DNA of 64,000 nucleotides from the NCBI GenBank assembly GCA_027943245.1, contig JANDJZ010000075.1, positions 78,501 to 142,500 of the forward strand. The letters run 5' to 3'. Every line of letters begins with the position of its first letter. The first letter of the stretch is position 1. Positions 43,254 to 55,610 of the stretch are shown here, piece by piece. Origin of the DNA: Acanthamoeba sp. SK_2022b. Taxonomy: Eukaryota; Discosea; Longamoebia; Acanthamoebidae. The notes beneath the pieces were generated by a model. It searched no databases. It was not told where the DNA came from and worked only from the letters and a program-made list of their open reading frames with translations. A program made the position numbers and the translations under genes.

Positions 43254-46200
43254 TCATGGCTGGGCCTGAACACCGGCGCCGGCGACGTGATAGGCGCTCG
43301 CATGCAGCTGGGGGTGGCGGTGCGGATGGGCGTGCTGGGTGTGGTGGTGGTGGTGGCCGCGGCGCCAGCAGGGGTGCTGGTAGGCCGTGCGGAATTCGCG
43401 CATCCAGTCGGCCTCCTTGGGGAGGGTGTTGGGCTTGGGGCCCTTGTCAAAGTGGAAGATGTCCACGCCCGTCATGTAGGCGACGAAGAACGCCGCTAGC
43501 GCGAGCGCCAGCACCACCCCCACGAACGTCATCTGACCTGTGGACGCGCCATGCCACCATGCCGACAACCAGTTGGGGGTCAGGCCGGTGTGCGCGATTC
43601 GCGTTGGCGGGAAGCGGGGAGGGAGCAGGGATCGGGTACCCACGGTGCCGTGGAGAGAGAGGAAGATGAACATGAGCGACTGGAACAGCACCGCCGTGAA
43701 GAGCATCACCCGCAGCACGATCCTGACCCATCGAAATAACCCATGATGAGCGATCATTTGTTAAAAAAGAAGTACAGCCAAAGCAAAAAGCAAAACTAGT
43801 GTAAGGGAGCGTGGGTCCTACCAGAGCATGCTGCCATCGCTGTCAAACTCTCGTGGGCGCACGTGGACAAGGAGGTAGGTGTCGAGGAAGTGTTTGCACA
43901 TGAAGTAGAGCGTGCCGAAGGGGAGGATGAGCGGCGCGATGGTGCTGAAGGTGAGGATCGTGGCGAAGAAGACCATCATGTAGGCGTACTGCATGCCGTA
44001 TTCGTGGGGATAGGCGTATTCGTCGGCACGCTTCTTCTGCGAGATGGTGACGGCCTTCCATTTGAGGAGGAGGGACTGCAGGCGCTCTGGCAGCCGCATC
44101 ACCTACCACGCACGCAACACACGCAACGACGGCGTGAGGAAGGTCCGTTGGCCTGGATGGGAGGGGGCAAAGGGGTGGCAAAGGGGTGCGTACCTCCACA
44201 ATTTGGCCGACGATGGCCATCTGGATGATGTAGTTGATGAAGAAGGCGGCCGAGTTGGGCAGGAAGAGGCCGGAGAAGAGTATGTTGAGGTGCTGTCTGT
44301 TGTCCCATCCTGGAGGGGGGGGACATGAGACGTGAGCTTAGGCGCATGCGAGGGCTCAGGGTCTCGAACGAGCGGGATACCTTTGCGGATGAGGGCGTCG
44401 AGGGAAGTGAGGAAGAGAGACGGAAGGAGAAGCACGCTGAAGAGGAGGAAGACGTAGGTCTTCACCACCAGGTACTTGTGCGTAGATGACACCGTGTGGT
44501 GGCCTTCGAACATGGACGAAACTGCGAGCGCCGAACGCGAAGCAAGTGAGGGAGCGTGCAATCCGCCGATGGGCAAGTTGGGCTGGTTGGCGTACACCAG
44601 ATGACGAGCGGCAGGATGGTGGTGACGGCCAAGAGAATAAGAGTGGGAAGATAGGCAAAGAGGATGGCGCCGTTGTTCCAAGCATGCAGGCTGTTGATGA
44701 TGTCGGCGAACAGCGGGGCCTGGGCGATCACACGCGCAACACTGAGCGATGTCTCACTGATTTCCATCAATTTGGGGAAGGAGAGGAGCGCGAACCTGTT
44801 TGAGGGGCTGCAATGCCGAGATTATGGACAGGGGCGTCGTGAAGAATGAAAAGAAGAAGAGGAGCGTGAGGTTGACGTAGAAAACGCGCAACCGCTTCTC
44901 CCACTTGCCCACCCCCAGGTTCTACGCATCCAGAGGATCGTGGTCAGTGCACACCTATGCAACGACGCATTGGAGCAAGCAGTTACGAAACGTGAGCACG
45001 AACGTACCGGCCATATGATGTCCTCAGGCTCTGGCGCCATTCTCACGATCCATTGCCTGTCGCTGAGAGACCTGCGCAGTTGCTACATCAGTGCCAGTTC
45101 CATGGAGAAGACTCCCTCCCGAGCCACAGTGCCACAGCAAGGGAGAGGAAACACTCACTTGGATTGGGCCGTGAGGTCCTCGCCGAACCAACGATTGAGA
45201 TCCCAAACCCGCGTGTGCTTCCGGTAGATAGCGGCAACCACCTGTCGACGGATCGCACCGGTGGGCGCTGTTAGTCGGGGCGCATTCTTACGCAAAACGC
45301 AGCGTGAAGGGCTCTGAGTGGTGCCCTAAGAGTGAGTACGCCACCTTGGCCACAGCGCTCGAGGAGAAGGTGACGAAGACGATGCCGGTGGCGCGTGCGG
45401 CCTTGGCCCGCCGCCTGGCCCGTACCACTTCGTCCTTTTGTGCGGCCTTCTTGCGCTTGAGCTCTCGGATGGCGTCGAGCCGGCCTCGCGCGCCGCCATA
45501 GACGATTCCCTCCACGATCGTGGCGAAGTGCAGCACCAGGTAGACCAGCTTCTCGATCAGAGAGGACGACGGCGGGAACCACACAAGCGGGCGCTGGCCT
45601 CGCAACATCCTCTCCTGGCGGTAGTGGTCGAGCTGATCATCGATGTCCTTGTATGTCTCCAGAGCTGCGAGCACATCGCGCACCTCCCACGCCACGTGGA
45701 CTGACACCACGCTCGGCTTCTTCTTCTCGTGATCGGCTTCGCTCTCGCTCTCGCTCATTTCGCGCGCTCGCGCCAACGCCTCCGCCGCGCTTCGCTTTCG
45801 CTTTTCCTTCTGCCGTTTCCACCACCCAAGCGCCTTGGTCGTCTTGGTCGTTTCCCGCTCGCCGTCTTTGTGGCCGTCCGTTATCTGGTCCTCTCCCTCC
45901 TCCCCGCTCCCGGTGTTCGTGCCTGTTGGCTGTTCTCTCTCATCGCCTGCTTCGTCCCCGTCATCGAGCAGGCTCCGGCCCTCATCACCCCTACCGGTGC
46001 CAGCATGGAAGGAGGCCCGCCCCTTCGCCCTGTTGTCTACCTCGTTCGTAGCGGATGATCCGGCATCGGCAGGCGAACTGTGCTCACCTTCTTCAGGGAA
46101 GCCGTCCCCCTTGGTCTCCCTCCAGGCGGCCGCGGCGTGGAGCTGGCTGGCGTCCAGGCTCAGGGTGCGTCGGCGTCTCCGCTTCGCCTTGACCCGCTCC

Positions 46201-47728
46201 ACGTCCTGCTTGACGGCAACGTTGGTCTCGATGAGCTCTTCAAAGTGTTTGGTGATGCTCTCCTCGCTCACGATACCGGCCGGGAAGTTGCGGATCATGA
46301 TTGTGTGCGCGCTCACGGCCGACTTCACGCTCCTGGTGAGGAATTTGTCCTGCGGCACCATGGGGGAGACGAAGAATGGGAGATGAGTAAACACATAGCT
46401 GGGGCACAGCTCTGCGAGTGGACTGTGGTCATTCCAGGGCGTACCTTGCATGCGAGGAGGTACTTGCGCAGGTACCACACAAGGCCGTATACAAGACAAG
46501 AAATTATCACGCACACCAAGGAGTGCGCCCAATATCGATCTTTGTCGGTGCTGTCGTTGATGTTTCCTGGTTTTGTTGCGTGTGCAGAAGCAGCAGGGAA
46601 GGTCAGCATGCATGCCATCACGCTTGCCGGAGCAAGTAGGGCGGCAGTACCGATGGTAGTCGACAAAAATCCAGTGCGAACCTTGTCCTCGCTCTGGCTG
46701 GCGGTGACGTTCACCGGCAGTACGATGGCTATCCCGAATACCACGCAGATGGCCAGAAAGACGAGCACGCACCTCTAGGGAGTTCGGCAAGGTAGATGAA
46801 GGACGAGGCGAGATGAAGTTAGAAGAAGAAGAAGAAGTCGGAAGAAGATAGAATGAAGCAGTGGTGCAGCTGACATGCGCACCTGGAAGTGGATGTAGAT
46901 CATGGCGTCGTTGCCGCACTTTTCCGCCACTTCGAGCTTCGACATGCGCACGAGGGGCCACACCCAACCCATGAACCGCTCCGGTCCGTTCTTGCTCAGC
47001 TCGGTGAGCTCCCTCTTCTTCATCTGATCCCTTGATCGGCCCATGGCCTCGCCTTCCCCCTCCTCTCCTGCATGCGCCCCCGTCGACGTTCGAGACACGT
47101 CAGCTGACCACCAAGTTGCGAAATGGAATAGGAAAGGAGGAGCTCCAGGGGCGGTGGTGGCTGGAGCACCTTCGCTCTCCATGAGGCTTGTCAGTTCGGG
47201 TTCCCCCTCCTCGTCTATGGCGGGGAAGGAGGAGAAGGACTCGCTGCCTGCCAAGCGCTCGTTCTCCCAAAATCGTTGGTATTCGCCTGGCCCACGTCAC
47301 CACAGCGCGATCGAGTGGGGTCCATGATGAGCGCCGCGAGCCCCAGCACAACACCCAATGAATCGGCAGGGCCCTGCTACCTCCATAGTATTTGAAATAG
47401 AGCTTGCGCTGGCTGCGCCACCGCAGGTAGGCGAGAAGCAAGAAGGCCACCACGCCCACCACCAGGTTGATTTGTAGCACAGACACGATACCTGGCAAGC
47501 GGGATGCAACGTGTGGTGAGCACAAACCGAAGTGAGTGAGAGAACTGTACTGGCCGAGCGGCGGGATCGACAAAAGGCTGCCCGAGAGGAGGTGGTACCG
47601 CCGTCATAGAGCACTGACTGTGTAGCAGGGCTGGGGATGATGGGCGGTATGTCAGGTGAGGCAGACGCCGAGGGAGACGGTGATGCTGACGGCGACGCCG
47701 ACGGCGATGGAGAAGGGCTCCCGTCCAT
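43254..47728 (-). CDS. OSCA/TMEM63 (CSC1-like) mechanosensitive cation channel
   Basis: About fourteen exons. The start at 47728 gives MDGSPSPSPSASPSASPSPS, a Ser/Pro-rich extracytosolic N-terminus. TM0 (VVGVVAFLLLAYLRW) is followed by a cytosolic loop with ELTELSKNGPERFMGWVWPL. Then come VLVFLAICVVFGIAIVLPVN and the large cytosolic RRM-like domain with HTIMIRNFPAG and ESITKHFEEL. This domain carries a long acidic insert at about 45760-46060, then GIVFVTFSSSAVAKVAYSLL. The pore half reads PEPEDIIW, NLGVGKWEKRLRVFYVNLTL, then LSIISALQ, INSLHAWNNGAILFAYLPTL, YVFLLFSVLLLPSLFLTSLD, SGLFLPNSAAFFINYIIQMA, YPHEYGMQYAYMMVFFATIL, TLYFMCKHFLDTYLLVH and TGQMTFVGVVLALALAAFFV. This is the full OSCA/TMEM63 layout of osmo- or tension-gated channels. 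The C-terminal tail is strikingly His-rich. Confidence 0.88.
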
Positions 47729-48138
47729 GTTTGCTTGCTCAAGCAAGACAAGCGAGCGGCTGCCTGTAGATTGCGCCGAACTTCAATTGGAAAGAGCAGA
47801 TCAGACACTCTACGATGCTTAATAACCGATGCAACCCCTGCCGGCAGGGGTTGCGGTAAAAATCCACGCACATAGCTTGACCATAGAAAGGGAGGGGAGA
47901 AGCAAAGGGGACCTGCTCGCAACGACGGTGCAAAATCACTAGCGCAGTGGTGGAAGCTTCGTCCTCTCTTCCCGCAAGCCGAAAATGAGCAGCTTGTGAG
48001 GAAAAGGTTTGAGAAAATCGGTTTTCTCCGTGAATTGAGTCTTGTGTGCCCGCACACACGCTCGGTTCCCCGCTGAGAAGGCGTACGCGCGCGCAACCTG
48101 AGGGAGATAGACACAGAAAGGAGGAGAGAGATAGAAAG
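47729..48138. promoter_or_regulatory. Shared upstream region, OSCA/TMEM63 / ThrC-ThrB
   Basis: A 410-bp spacer between divergent starts. Includes a short inverted repeat CCCCTGCCGGCAGGGG at about 47835-47850, a perfect palindrome that could be a protein-binding site or hairpin. No coding exon seen. Confidence 0.5.
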
Positions 48139-50908
48139 ATGTTACACTCCGCAGACGTTAGCAAACCAATCTATGAGAGCACTAGGGGAGGTGAGAAGGG
48201 TCTCTCGTTCCGCCACGTCGTGCTCAAGGGCTTGGCCGACGATGGTGGTCTGTTCGTTCCCTCGCACTTGCCGCGTGTTGATCAGCAACAGCTAAACAGG
48301 TGGCGCAACCTCCCCTACACTGCTCTGGCCTTCGAAATCCTCTCGCTCTTCATCGATGAAGCGGACATCCCCGCCACCAAGCTGCGTGAGATTATCCAGA
48401 AGAGCTACTCCTCGTTCTTCATTGATGACGTGCTCCGCGTACAACCCTGCTACATGGGTGAGTCGAAGGAGCAGCTGGTCAACGTGTGCGAGCTCTTCCA
48501 TGGCCCCACCTTCTCCTTCAAGGACTTTGCCCTCCAGTTCCTCGGCCACGTGTTCGAGTACCTCCTCGACACCAATGCTCTCAGAAAGCAGCAGCAGCAG
48601 AAGCAGCACCAACAGGTCGCGGGCGATGGCCAGGATGATGCTGCCAGTGTCACCAGCATCACCGTGCTGGGTGCCACCTCTGGTACGCGCGCGCTGCTCC
48701 TTCGCCAGACCTTGCCAGCGTAGATAACACCTGACACCCAACCTGTCCTTTCACCCGCTTCTTTTTGCGCTCCTCCTGGGCCATGATCAGGCGATACCGG
48801 CAGCGCAGGTATGAGATGAACTCGCGGCAAAATGCCTCACTGTTCGCGCGTGTGGTGGGTCGCGGCGATTTGACTCTTTCTCTTTCCTCGGTACCTCTTG
48901 CGTGCAGCCCTCGCGGGTCTACGCGGGAAGAAGAACGTCGAAGTGTTCGTGCTGCATCCTCACGGTCGAGTGAGCCACATCCAGGAGAAACAGATGACTA
49001 CCATCACCGATCCCAACGTGCACAACATCTCCGGTAGGGGGGACTGCTCGTGCTCTGCGTGCTTTGTTTTTTCTCATCGCTGTTGATCTGCTCCATCAGT
49101 CGAGGGCACCTTTGATGACTGCCAGAAGCTGGTCAAGGACACCTTCGCCGATCTGGCCTTCAAGCGGAAACACAACCTGGCCGCCATCAACAGCATCAAC
49201 TGGGCGCGCATCCTCGCGCAGACCGTCTACTACTTTTACAGCTACTTCCAGGTGCCTCCTCGCCTTCATCACAACTCCGCTTGCATCCAAGTACCGCCGC
49301 TCGATGCCGACATGTTCTGATCGTCCCGCTTTTCGGCGCCGTCAACAGGTCACCTCGCCGGCGCAACAGAAGGCGTGTGCCAAGGTGGTGTTCTCCGTGC
49401 CCACGGGGAACTTCGGGAACGTACTTGCCGGATTTTACGCCAAACAGATGGGCTTGCCCGTGCACCACTTCATAGTGGCGACGAACCAGAACGAGTTGCG
49501 CCACCCCTGCTCTCTCCCCCGATAGACGTGGCGCTGAAGGCCTCTGCTAACGCACGAGATTGATGGTCCAGCATTCTGCACCGCTTCTTCGCCTCGGGGA
49601 AGTACGAGAAGAAGGTGGTCATGCCCAGCTTCAGTCCTTCCATGGACATCCAAGGTTCGACGCCTCTATAGAGAGAGAGAGAGAGAAGTTCCTTTACGTG
49701 GATTCTGGCAGGAGACTCATGACTTGTGTGTCACCGGGCCCAGTGTCCAGCAACTTCGAGAGATTCTTCTACGAGATCGCCAACCGAGACTCGGTGAAGG
49801 TGACCGAGTGGATGAGCAAATTCAACGAGACCGGCGTGTTGGAAGTCCCTCAGGATATCCACGAAAAGGCCTGCTCCATCATGGCCTCCTTCGCCGTTTC
49901 GGGTGCGTCACCGGAGAGCCAGACCTCATTTTTTTCTTCTTCTTTTTCGTTTGTGGTTACAAAAAGGCCCTTTTTGTTTCCCTCGCGCAGAGGACCACAC
50001 CCTGGCTACGGTCAAGCGGTACAAGGATCAGTCCGACTACATCCTGTGCCCACACTCGGCCATCGGAGGTACCTCCTGAGCAAACCCTTTCACCTCCAAA
50101 CTAGGCTCCATGATACGATAGTCATGCCCGTTCGTTGCTTTTCACACGTTCAATGGCCTCCTCTTGTCCTCTTCTCTTTGGTCAGTGTATGCTTTGGAGC
50201 AAAAGTGGAGGGAGCTCTCCGGTAACGTGTCCTATCCTATCGTCTTTGCTTCGCTGGCCACCGCGAGTCCTGCCAAATTTGCAGATGCCCAGCAGAAGGC
50301 TCTCGGCTACGTGTTGCCTTTGCCTCAGGTGACGCACATTCGGACGCATGGAGGGTGGTCAAAAGGTGGTCTGACGCCTCCTCCCACGCATTTCAGGAAT
50401 TGGAGAGGATCATGAACCTCCCCTCCCGCTGCCAGAAGATCGACAACGATATGGCGACTCTGAAAGCCATCATGGAGGAGGCCTGCAAGGACGCACACCA
50501 GAGCCAGGGTGGCGAGAGCCGTCTGGTGGGGAAGCGCATCAGGGCCCGCGTGCCGGGCTCCTGCGCCAACTTGGGCAGTGGGTTCGACGTGTTTGGCATC
50601 GCGGTGGGCCTCTACCTCACCACCGAAGTCGTGGTGACTGAGCGTAAGGTAACAAACTCGTCGTCGAGTGCGAGATCTATTGTTAATGGAGCTTCGCGAT
50701 CCTCACGCTTGCTGAGCAGGAAAATGAGCCCCTCGTGACCATCTCGTTCGAGGGCGAGGGGAAAGGAGGCGTGCCTCTCGACGAAACCAACTTTCTGTGG
50801 ACGTCCGTGGTGCATGTCGCGCAGAAGGCGGGCAAGAGCATCCCTCCCCACGCGCACTTTGCTCTGTCGATCAAGAACGACATCCCCCTTGGTACATGAA
50901 CGCGCGCG

Positions 50909-50979
<71 letters not shown>

Positions 50980-52039
50980 CGCATTCGTATGGTCTGCCCT
51001 TCTCACTCCCCGGCGGTCTAGGGAGGGGGCTGGGAAGCAGTGGCGCAGCCGTGGTGAGCGGAGTCATGATCGCTGACAAGCTGTTCGACCTGGGCCTGAG
51101 CACCTCCCAGAAGCTGCGCTACTGTGTCGAGATCGAAGGCCATCCCGACAACGCATCGGCCTCTCTCTGCGGGGGCTTCGTTGTGTGCTGTGGCTTCGAG
51201 GATGAAGCCGCGCAAGGTTCTCTTTCTCAACACACACACTCTCTCTCTCTCTTAAGAGGCCTGTGCAACTACTGATTTCTGAGTTTTTTTTCAATCCGCT
51301 CCTCATCGCGCCCAGGCATTCCCAATGTATACGCCAGGAGGCTGCCCTACAGCGACAAGGTCAAAGCCGTTGTGGCCATTCCGAACTTCGAGGTGTCAAC
51401 CGAGAAAGCGAGGCAGGCTCTGCCTCCCACCTACTCTCGTGCCGACGTGGTACGGGCGGGCCCGGTCCTCTCCAACAGAGGATATAACGGATCGGGGATC
51501 TAAGATGTTCGTCTACCTATATACAATGTGCGCCAACTGCAGGTGTTCAACCTTCAGCGAGTCGGACTCATGGCCACCGCGCTCACCGACGACGGAATCG
51601 ACGAGCCGTTTGTTGTCCGCGAGGCGATGAAGTACGTGAGATTATTTATTTGTTATTTTTCCTCAAACAAATGCCCCCCCCCAAACCTCCTCTGGTGGCT
51701 CACCTCGCGGTGGTGTGCAGGGATAAGGTCCACCAACCATTCCGGATGCATCTGGTGCCCGGCCTGCGCGAGTGCCTTACCCTGTCTTCCCGCAACATGC
51801 CCGGCGTGCTGGGCGTGTGTTTGTCCGGATCTGGTACCAAACTCCCCGACTCAGCCACCCCAGGAAAGCCGCGCTTACCGTGGGTGAGGCACCCAGGGTC
51901 TACCATCTTGGCGCTGTGCAGGGACAACTTCGAGCGGGTGGAGGAACGAATGCGCGGGCTCCTCCAGGAGGCGGGCGTTCAGTGCCGCACAGCCACCCTC
52001 GACGTGGACCAGCGCGGTTCCCTGGTGGCGGACTTGTAG
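48139..52039 (+). CDS. Bifunctional threonine synthase-homoserine kinase
   Basis: About fourteen exons encode a ThrC-ThrB fusion. The N-terminal half is threonine synthase. It reads YESTRGGEKGLSFRHVVLKG, LADDGGLFVP, FHGPTFSFKDFALQFLG (the PLP-lysine in SFKD), LGATSGDTGSAA, GTFDDCQKLVKDTF, NSINWARILAQTVYYFYSYF, VPTGNFGNVLAGFYAKQMGL and PSMDIQVSSNFERF. The ThrC part ends near LPSRCQKIDNDMA. In the same exon (about 50400-50650) the chain runs into RARVPGSCANLGSGFDVFG, the start of homoserine kinase. GHMP motif II is PLGRGLGSSGAAVVSG, followed by EGHPDNASASLCGGFV and motif III, VCLSGSGSTILALC. The stop is at 52037-52039. ThrB makes O-phosphohomoserine and ThrC turns it into threonine, so one chain carries the last two steps of threonine synthesis. 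One ThrB intron has a CA repeat. Confidence 0.92.
50905..50978. repeat. (GC)n(CA)n compound dinucleotide microsatellite
   Basis: Eight GC pairs followed by about 29 CA pairs, in an intron of the homoserine-kinase half just after the donor following NDIPL. Confidence 0.93.
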
Positions 52040-52179
52040 CTGGCGAGCGCCAAAACAACCACACCTGCGACACACTGCTCTCCCAATGATCGGCCAATCA
52101 TCTATAATTCTTTCGGTTGGTGAATCAAGGGCCGCGCCGAACGCGTGGCGGGAGGGAAAGGAAAAGGGGGGGAGGTCGC

Positions 52180-53582
52180 CTACTCCTGGAGCTCGGCGGG
52201 AGGGGCGCTGTCGACCGGAGCAGCGCTGCCCTCGTGGTGCTCGGCGGGAGGAGCAGAGTCGACAGCCGAGGCAGGGGCACCATCAACGGGGGCGGGAGCA
52301 GGCTCGCGACGATCCTCGGCCTCGGGCCTGGCACTCCTGCTGCTGCTGCTGCTGCTGCGATCGTCGTGGTCGTCGTGTCTAGATCTCTTGCTGTCCCTAT
52401 CCCTGTCCCTATCGTGACGGCGGTCGCTGCGGCGATCGTCGCCTTCGGGCTCCCTGCTCCTCCTCTTGCGGTGCCTTTCGGAGGAGCGCGAGCGGGATCG
52501 TCGCCGGGATCGAGAACCCGAACGCGAGCGAGATCTTCTGCTTCGTTCACGACGCCGATCGTCGTCCCTGTCCCTATCCCTGTCGCGCCTGTCATCCCTG
52601 TCCCTGTCGTGTCTGTCCCTCCTGCTGCGGCTCCTTCGCCCAAAGAGCTTCCTCTCCAGTTCGGGGTCGACTTGCTTGAGGTGCATGAAGTTGCATTGGC
52701 CGCCGCGGTTGCACTCGTTGGAGTCGTACTGACGGCAGCGGGCCTCCCTGAAGTCGGTCACCGGCGAGAACTCAGGCACAAGCAAGCGACCTCCGTAAAA
52801 GCGACCGGTGAGCGCCTTCAGCGCCTTCTCGGCGTCATCCTCGTACTCGAACTTGACATACACGTTTCCAACCAGGTGGGCTACGTCGCGGCACAACAAC
52901 AACAACAACAACCACCGAGCAAAATAAGCCTCGATAGATCGTGGAGGGAGGAAAGAGGGGGGGGGGCGCGAGAACGTACCGCCAGTGTTATCGCAGACAT
53001 GAAGATCTTCTATACGTCCGAAGTTGCGTAACTCGTCGTGAATATCCTCGAAGAAATCATTGAAATGCTCTTCCGCTTGGCGCTGGATTTGCTCCATGGC
53101 CCTCACATCGTCGGGTGAGGTGGGCCACTGGGCGGGCACAGGAGGCATATACATGTGCGGGATGAGAAGGGTCTGGCTGATGGGAGGACGATTATGCTGG
53201 CGGGAACACTTGTCGCCATGTCGGCATGCGCCAATTTTGAAGAAGAAAGGGCAGTTGACCCTTGCGATCGGCACGCCCAAGAGAAATGATGACGAAGGAA
53301 ATGAGAGAGACAGAGAAGGGAGAAAGAAGAAAGTTTGGAGCAGGAGGAGGAGAGAGAATGAGTGAGCAAGAAGTTAGCGTCATATGCAAGACAACATATG
53401 GGTCTTCCTTATTGGCCAACGCGAGCAAATCTAGCTAGAGATGGACACGAGAGGCGAAAATTAAATTACTCTCGGTTGACCCAGTGGAGAGAGCGTTGTT
53501 TTGCGGCGGTTGGGGTGGAGCGAGGGGGGGGGCAATACCTGTCCTTCTCAGTGCCAAAAATTTCGGCTAGATGCCTTGCCAT
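52180..53582 (-). CDS. U2AF1: U2AF small subunit (U2AF35)
   Basis: Exon 1 (53539-53582) gives [14 protein letters not shown] and joins in phase (AG|G) to [20 protein letters not shown], the first CCCH zinc finger. The UHM/RRM follows: [39 protein letters not shown] and [20 protein letters not shown]. The second CCCH finger reads [20 protein letters not shown], then MHLK. The C-terminus is a long RS/RD-rich domain and an acidic, Pro/Ala-rich tail ending LQE. This is the complete U2AF35 architecture, which recognises the AG at the 3' splice site together with U2AF65 in the spliceosome. Divergent from NSA2, 250 bp apart. Confidence 0.95.
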
Positions 53583-53832
53583 TCGAGAGTTGTTGCGTAA
53601 TTGGCGTACAAGCGGCCAACAACAAAAGCTTGGGCGGGAGGAAGGAAAAGCTGTTTGGGCTGCGCTTTTTCTCTCTTTCTGGGCCTTTTCTGTTCGTTCC
53701 CGGCTTTTTCCGAATTTGTTGCTTGTGGCTGTCCCACGACGGACCCAACAGAAAAGCTGGCCACGGAGAGAAAAAGGCCAGAAGAAAACCCAGCAAGCAA
53801 CAAGAAGGTCGCACATCGCTACCCTCTCCACC

Positions 53833-55466
53833 ATGGTATGTGTGATATTCTTCTTTCATCAACAGCCAGATCACGCCGCGGAAGGAGGCAATCCTCTTGC
53901 ATATCAATTAATTAATTAATTCATAAATTATGTGTGTGTGTGTGTGATTTCTTGGGATTGGGCACAAATAGCCTCAGGGAGATTACATCAAACTTCACCG
54001 GGCCAGGTATGGCTACCGGATGGACCACTTCGAGAAAATGTACGCCACCACTCCGTTCAATCGCGCTAAAATTAATTCATGCACCCCCGATTTAATCGCA
54101 AATCTCATCTCATAACCCGGGCGCTAACAGCCGCAAGAAGGAAGCTCGTATGGTGCACAAGCGTTCCGAGTTTGCACAGAAGGTGCATGGTTTGAGAGCT
54201 AAGCTCTACGCCAAGAAGCGCCATGCCGAGAAGGTCGAAATGAAGAAGAAGTACGTGATTCTTCCGGAAAGTGGCCACGGTTCAACTTCACCTCCACGAG
54301 TGGAGTTGTGACATCTGAGCAAACACCGATTATTGACCTGTCCTGTTCCTTCATGCAGGATCGCTATGCATCAGCAAAAGACCAACAAGCATGTCGAAGA
54401 AAAGATGGAGAAAGGAGCTGTGCCAGCTTACTTGCTTGACAGAGAGCAGACCCGAAGGTAACCTGAGACTCACCTTAAAAGCGCGTTTGTGTGTCCCACC
54501 ACAACATTGAGGACTCGCTTGCTGACGATGCTGGCGCGCTGTGCGATGTCGATCATTGCTTGGTGTGCGCGTATGCGTGTGACGCAGAGCCAAGGTTTTG
54601 AGTAACACAGTAAAGCAGAAGAAGAAGCAGAGAGCCGGCAAGTGGGACGTTCCTCTGCCAAAGGTGAGGCCAATCAGCGAGTTTGAAATGTTTGGAGTGG
54701 TGGCGTCGGGCAAGCGAGGAAGTACGTTTTTGATTCCCTCCTCCTCTCTGCTCCATTGAACCGCTTGGACCTTTTGATAACTTACGCTAATGACGTATAA
54801 CGGATACACAGAGAAATCGTGGAAGCGTATGGTGCGTAAGGTGACGTTCGTTGGCGATAACTTCACCCGTAAGCCGCCCAAATACGAGCGTTTCATTCGA
54901 CCTGCGGCTCTTCGTTTCAAGGTAAAACAAACAAACAAACAAACAAACAAACAAACAAACAAACAAACAAACAAACAAACAAACAAACAAACAAACAAAC
55001 AAACAAACAAACAAACAAAGCTTAGCTTAGCTTACCCCAACGGCTAAGCCGGTGTCAACGGCCGTGGAACCGGAGGCAATCCCTGACGCCAAATACGACT
55101 TCTTTTCTTAAACAGAAAGCTCACGTGACACACCCCGAGCTGAAGGCTACATTCTACCTGGACATTCTGGGCGTAAAGAAGAACCCTCAGACGCCACTCT
55201 ACACCCAGCTGGGCGTCATCACCAAGGGAACAATCCTTGAGGTATGACGACCTAACCCTAACCTCCACCTTAAACCCTTTCTGTTCACGCCCCTCCCTCC
55301 CTCTCCAGCATTACTTACTTACCGCCGTGCGCTTTGGGACGGGCAGGTCAACGTGAGCGATCTCGGTCTTGTCACGCCCGCCGGTAAGGTGATCTGGGGT
55401 AAGTACGCCCAGGTCACAAACAACCCCGAAAACGATGGATGCATCAACGCTGTGCTGCTGGTGTAA
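53833..55466 (+). CDS. NSA2: Ribosome biogenesis protein NSA2
   Basis: The start codon is alone in its coding exon (ATG|GTATGTG at 53833-53835). Exon 2 begins at 53972 with [20 protein letters not shown]. Further exons read [128 protein letters not shown] and [20 protein letters not shown], ending INAVLLV. The match to human NSA2/TINP1 is close along the full length (about 260 residues). NSA2 is a nucleolar factor for 27S pre-rRNA processing in 60S assembly. The N-terminal half is basic and helical; the C-terminal half is an eS8-like beta barrel. An AAAC repeat fills one intron. Confidence 0.96.
54922..55017. repeat. (AAAC)n tetranucleotide microsatellite, about 24 copies
   Basis: Pure CAAA/AAAC run beginning right at a donor site (AAG|GTAAAACAAAC) in an NSA2 intron. 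On the minus strand it reads as a CLFVCLFV artefact. Confidence 0.95.
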
Positions 55467-55610
55467 GAGCTCTTCCACAACCCGTTGCGAACGTGCATTT
55501 TCCACATCAAAATGAAAATAAAAAGGAGATCAACGCGTGCCAACCGATTTTTTGGCTGCGAAGGCCAAAACGACAGGGGCGAAGAAAGGAACCCGGGAGC
55601 AAACCAAGCT

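Noticed and set aside
45288..46967. Reading the 559-codon minus-strand frame as one exon
   Set aside because: It includes introns of the OSCA/TMEM63 gene; only parts of it (HTIMIRNFPAG, the VFVTFSSS block) are coding.
52117..53031. 304-codon plus-strand ORF with Val/Pro/Ala-rich sequence
   Set aside because: Antisense of the RS domain of U2AF35; no domain of its own.
54351..55014. Minus-strand ORF with CLFVCLFV repeats
   Set aside because: Artefact of the AAAC microsatellite in an NSA2 intron; the rest of the frame is the shadow of NSA2 exons.
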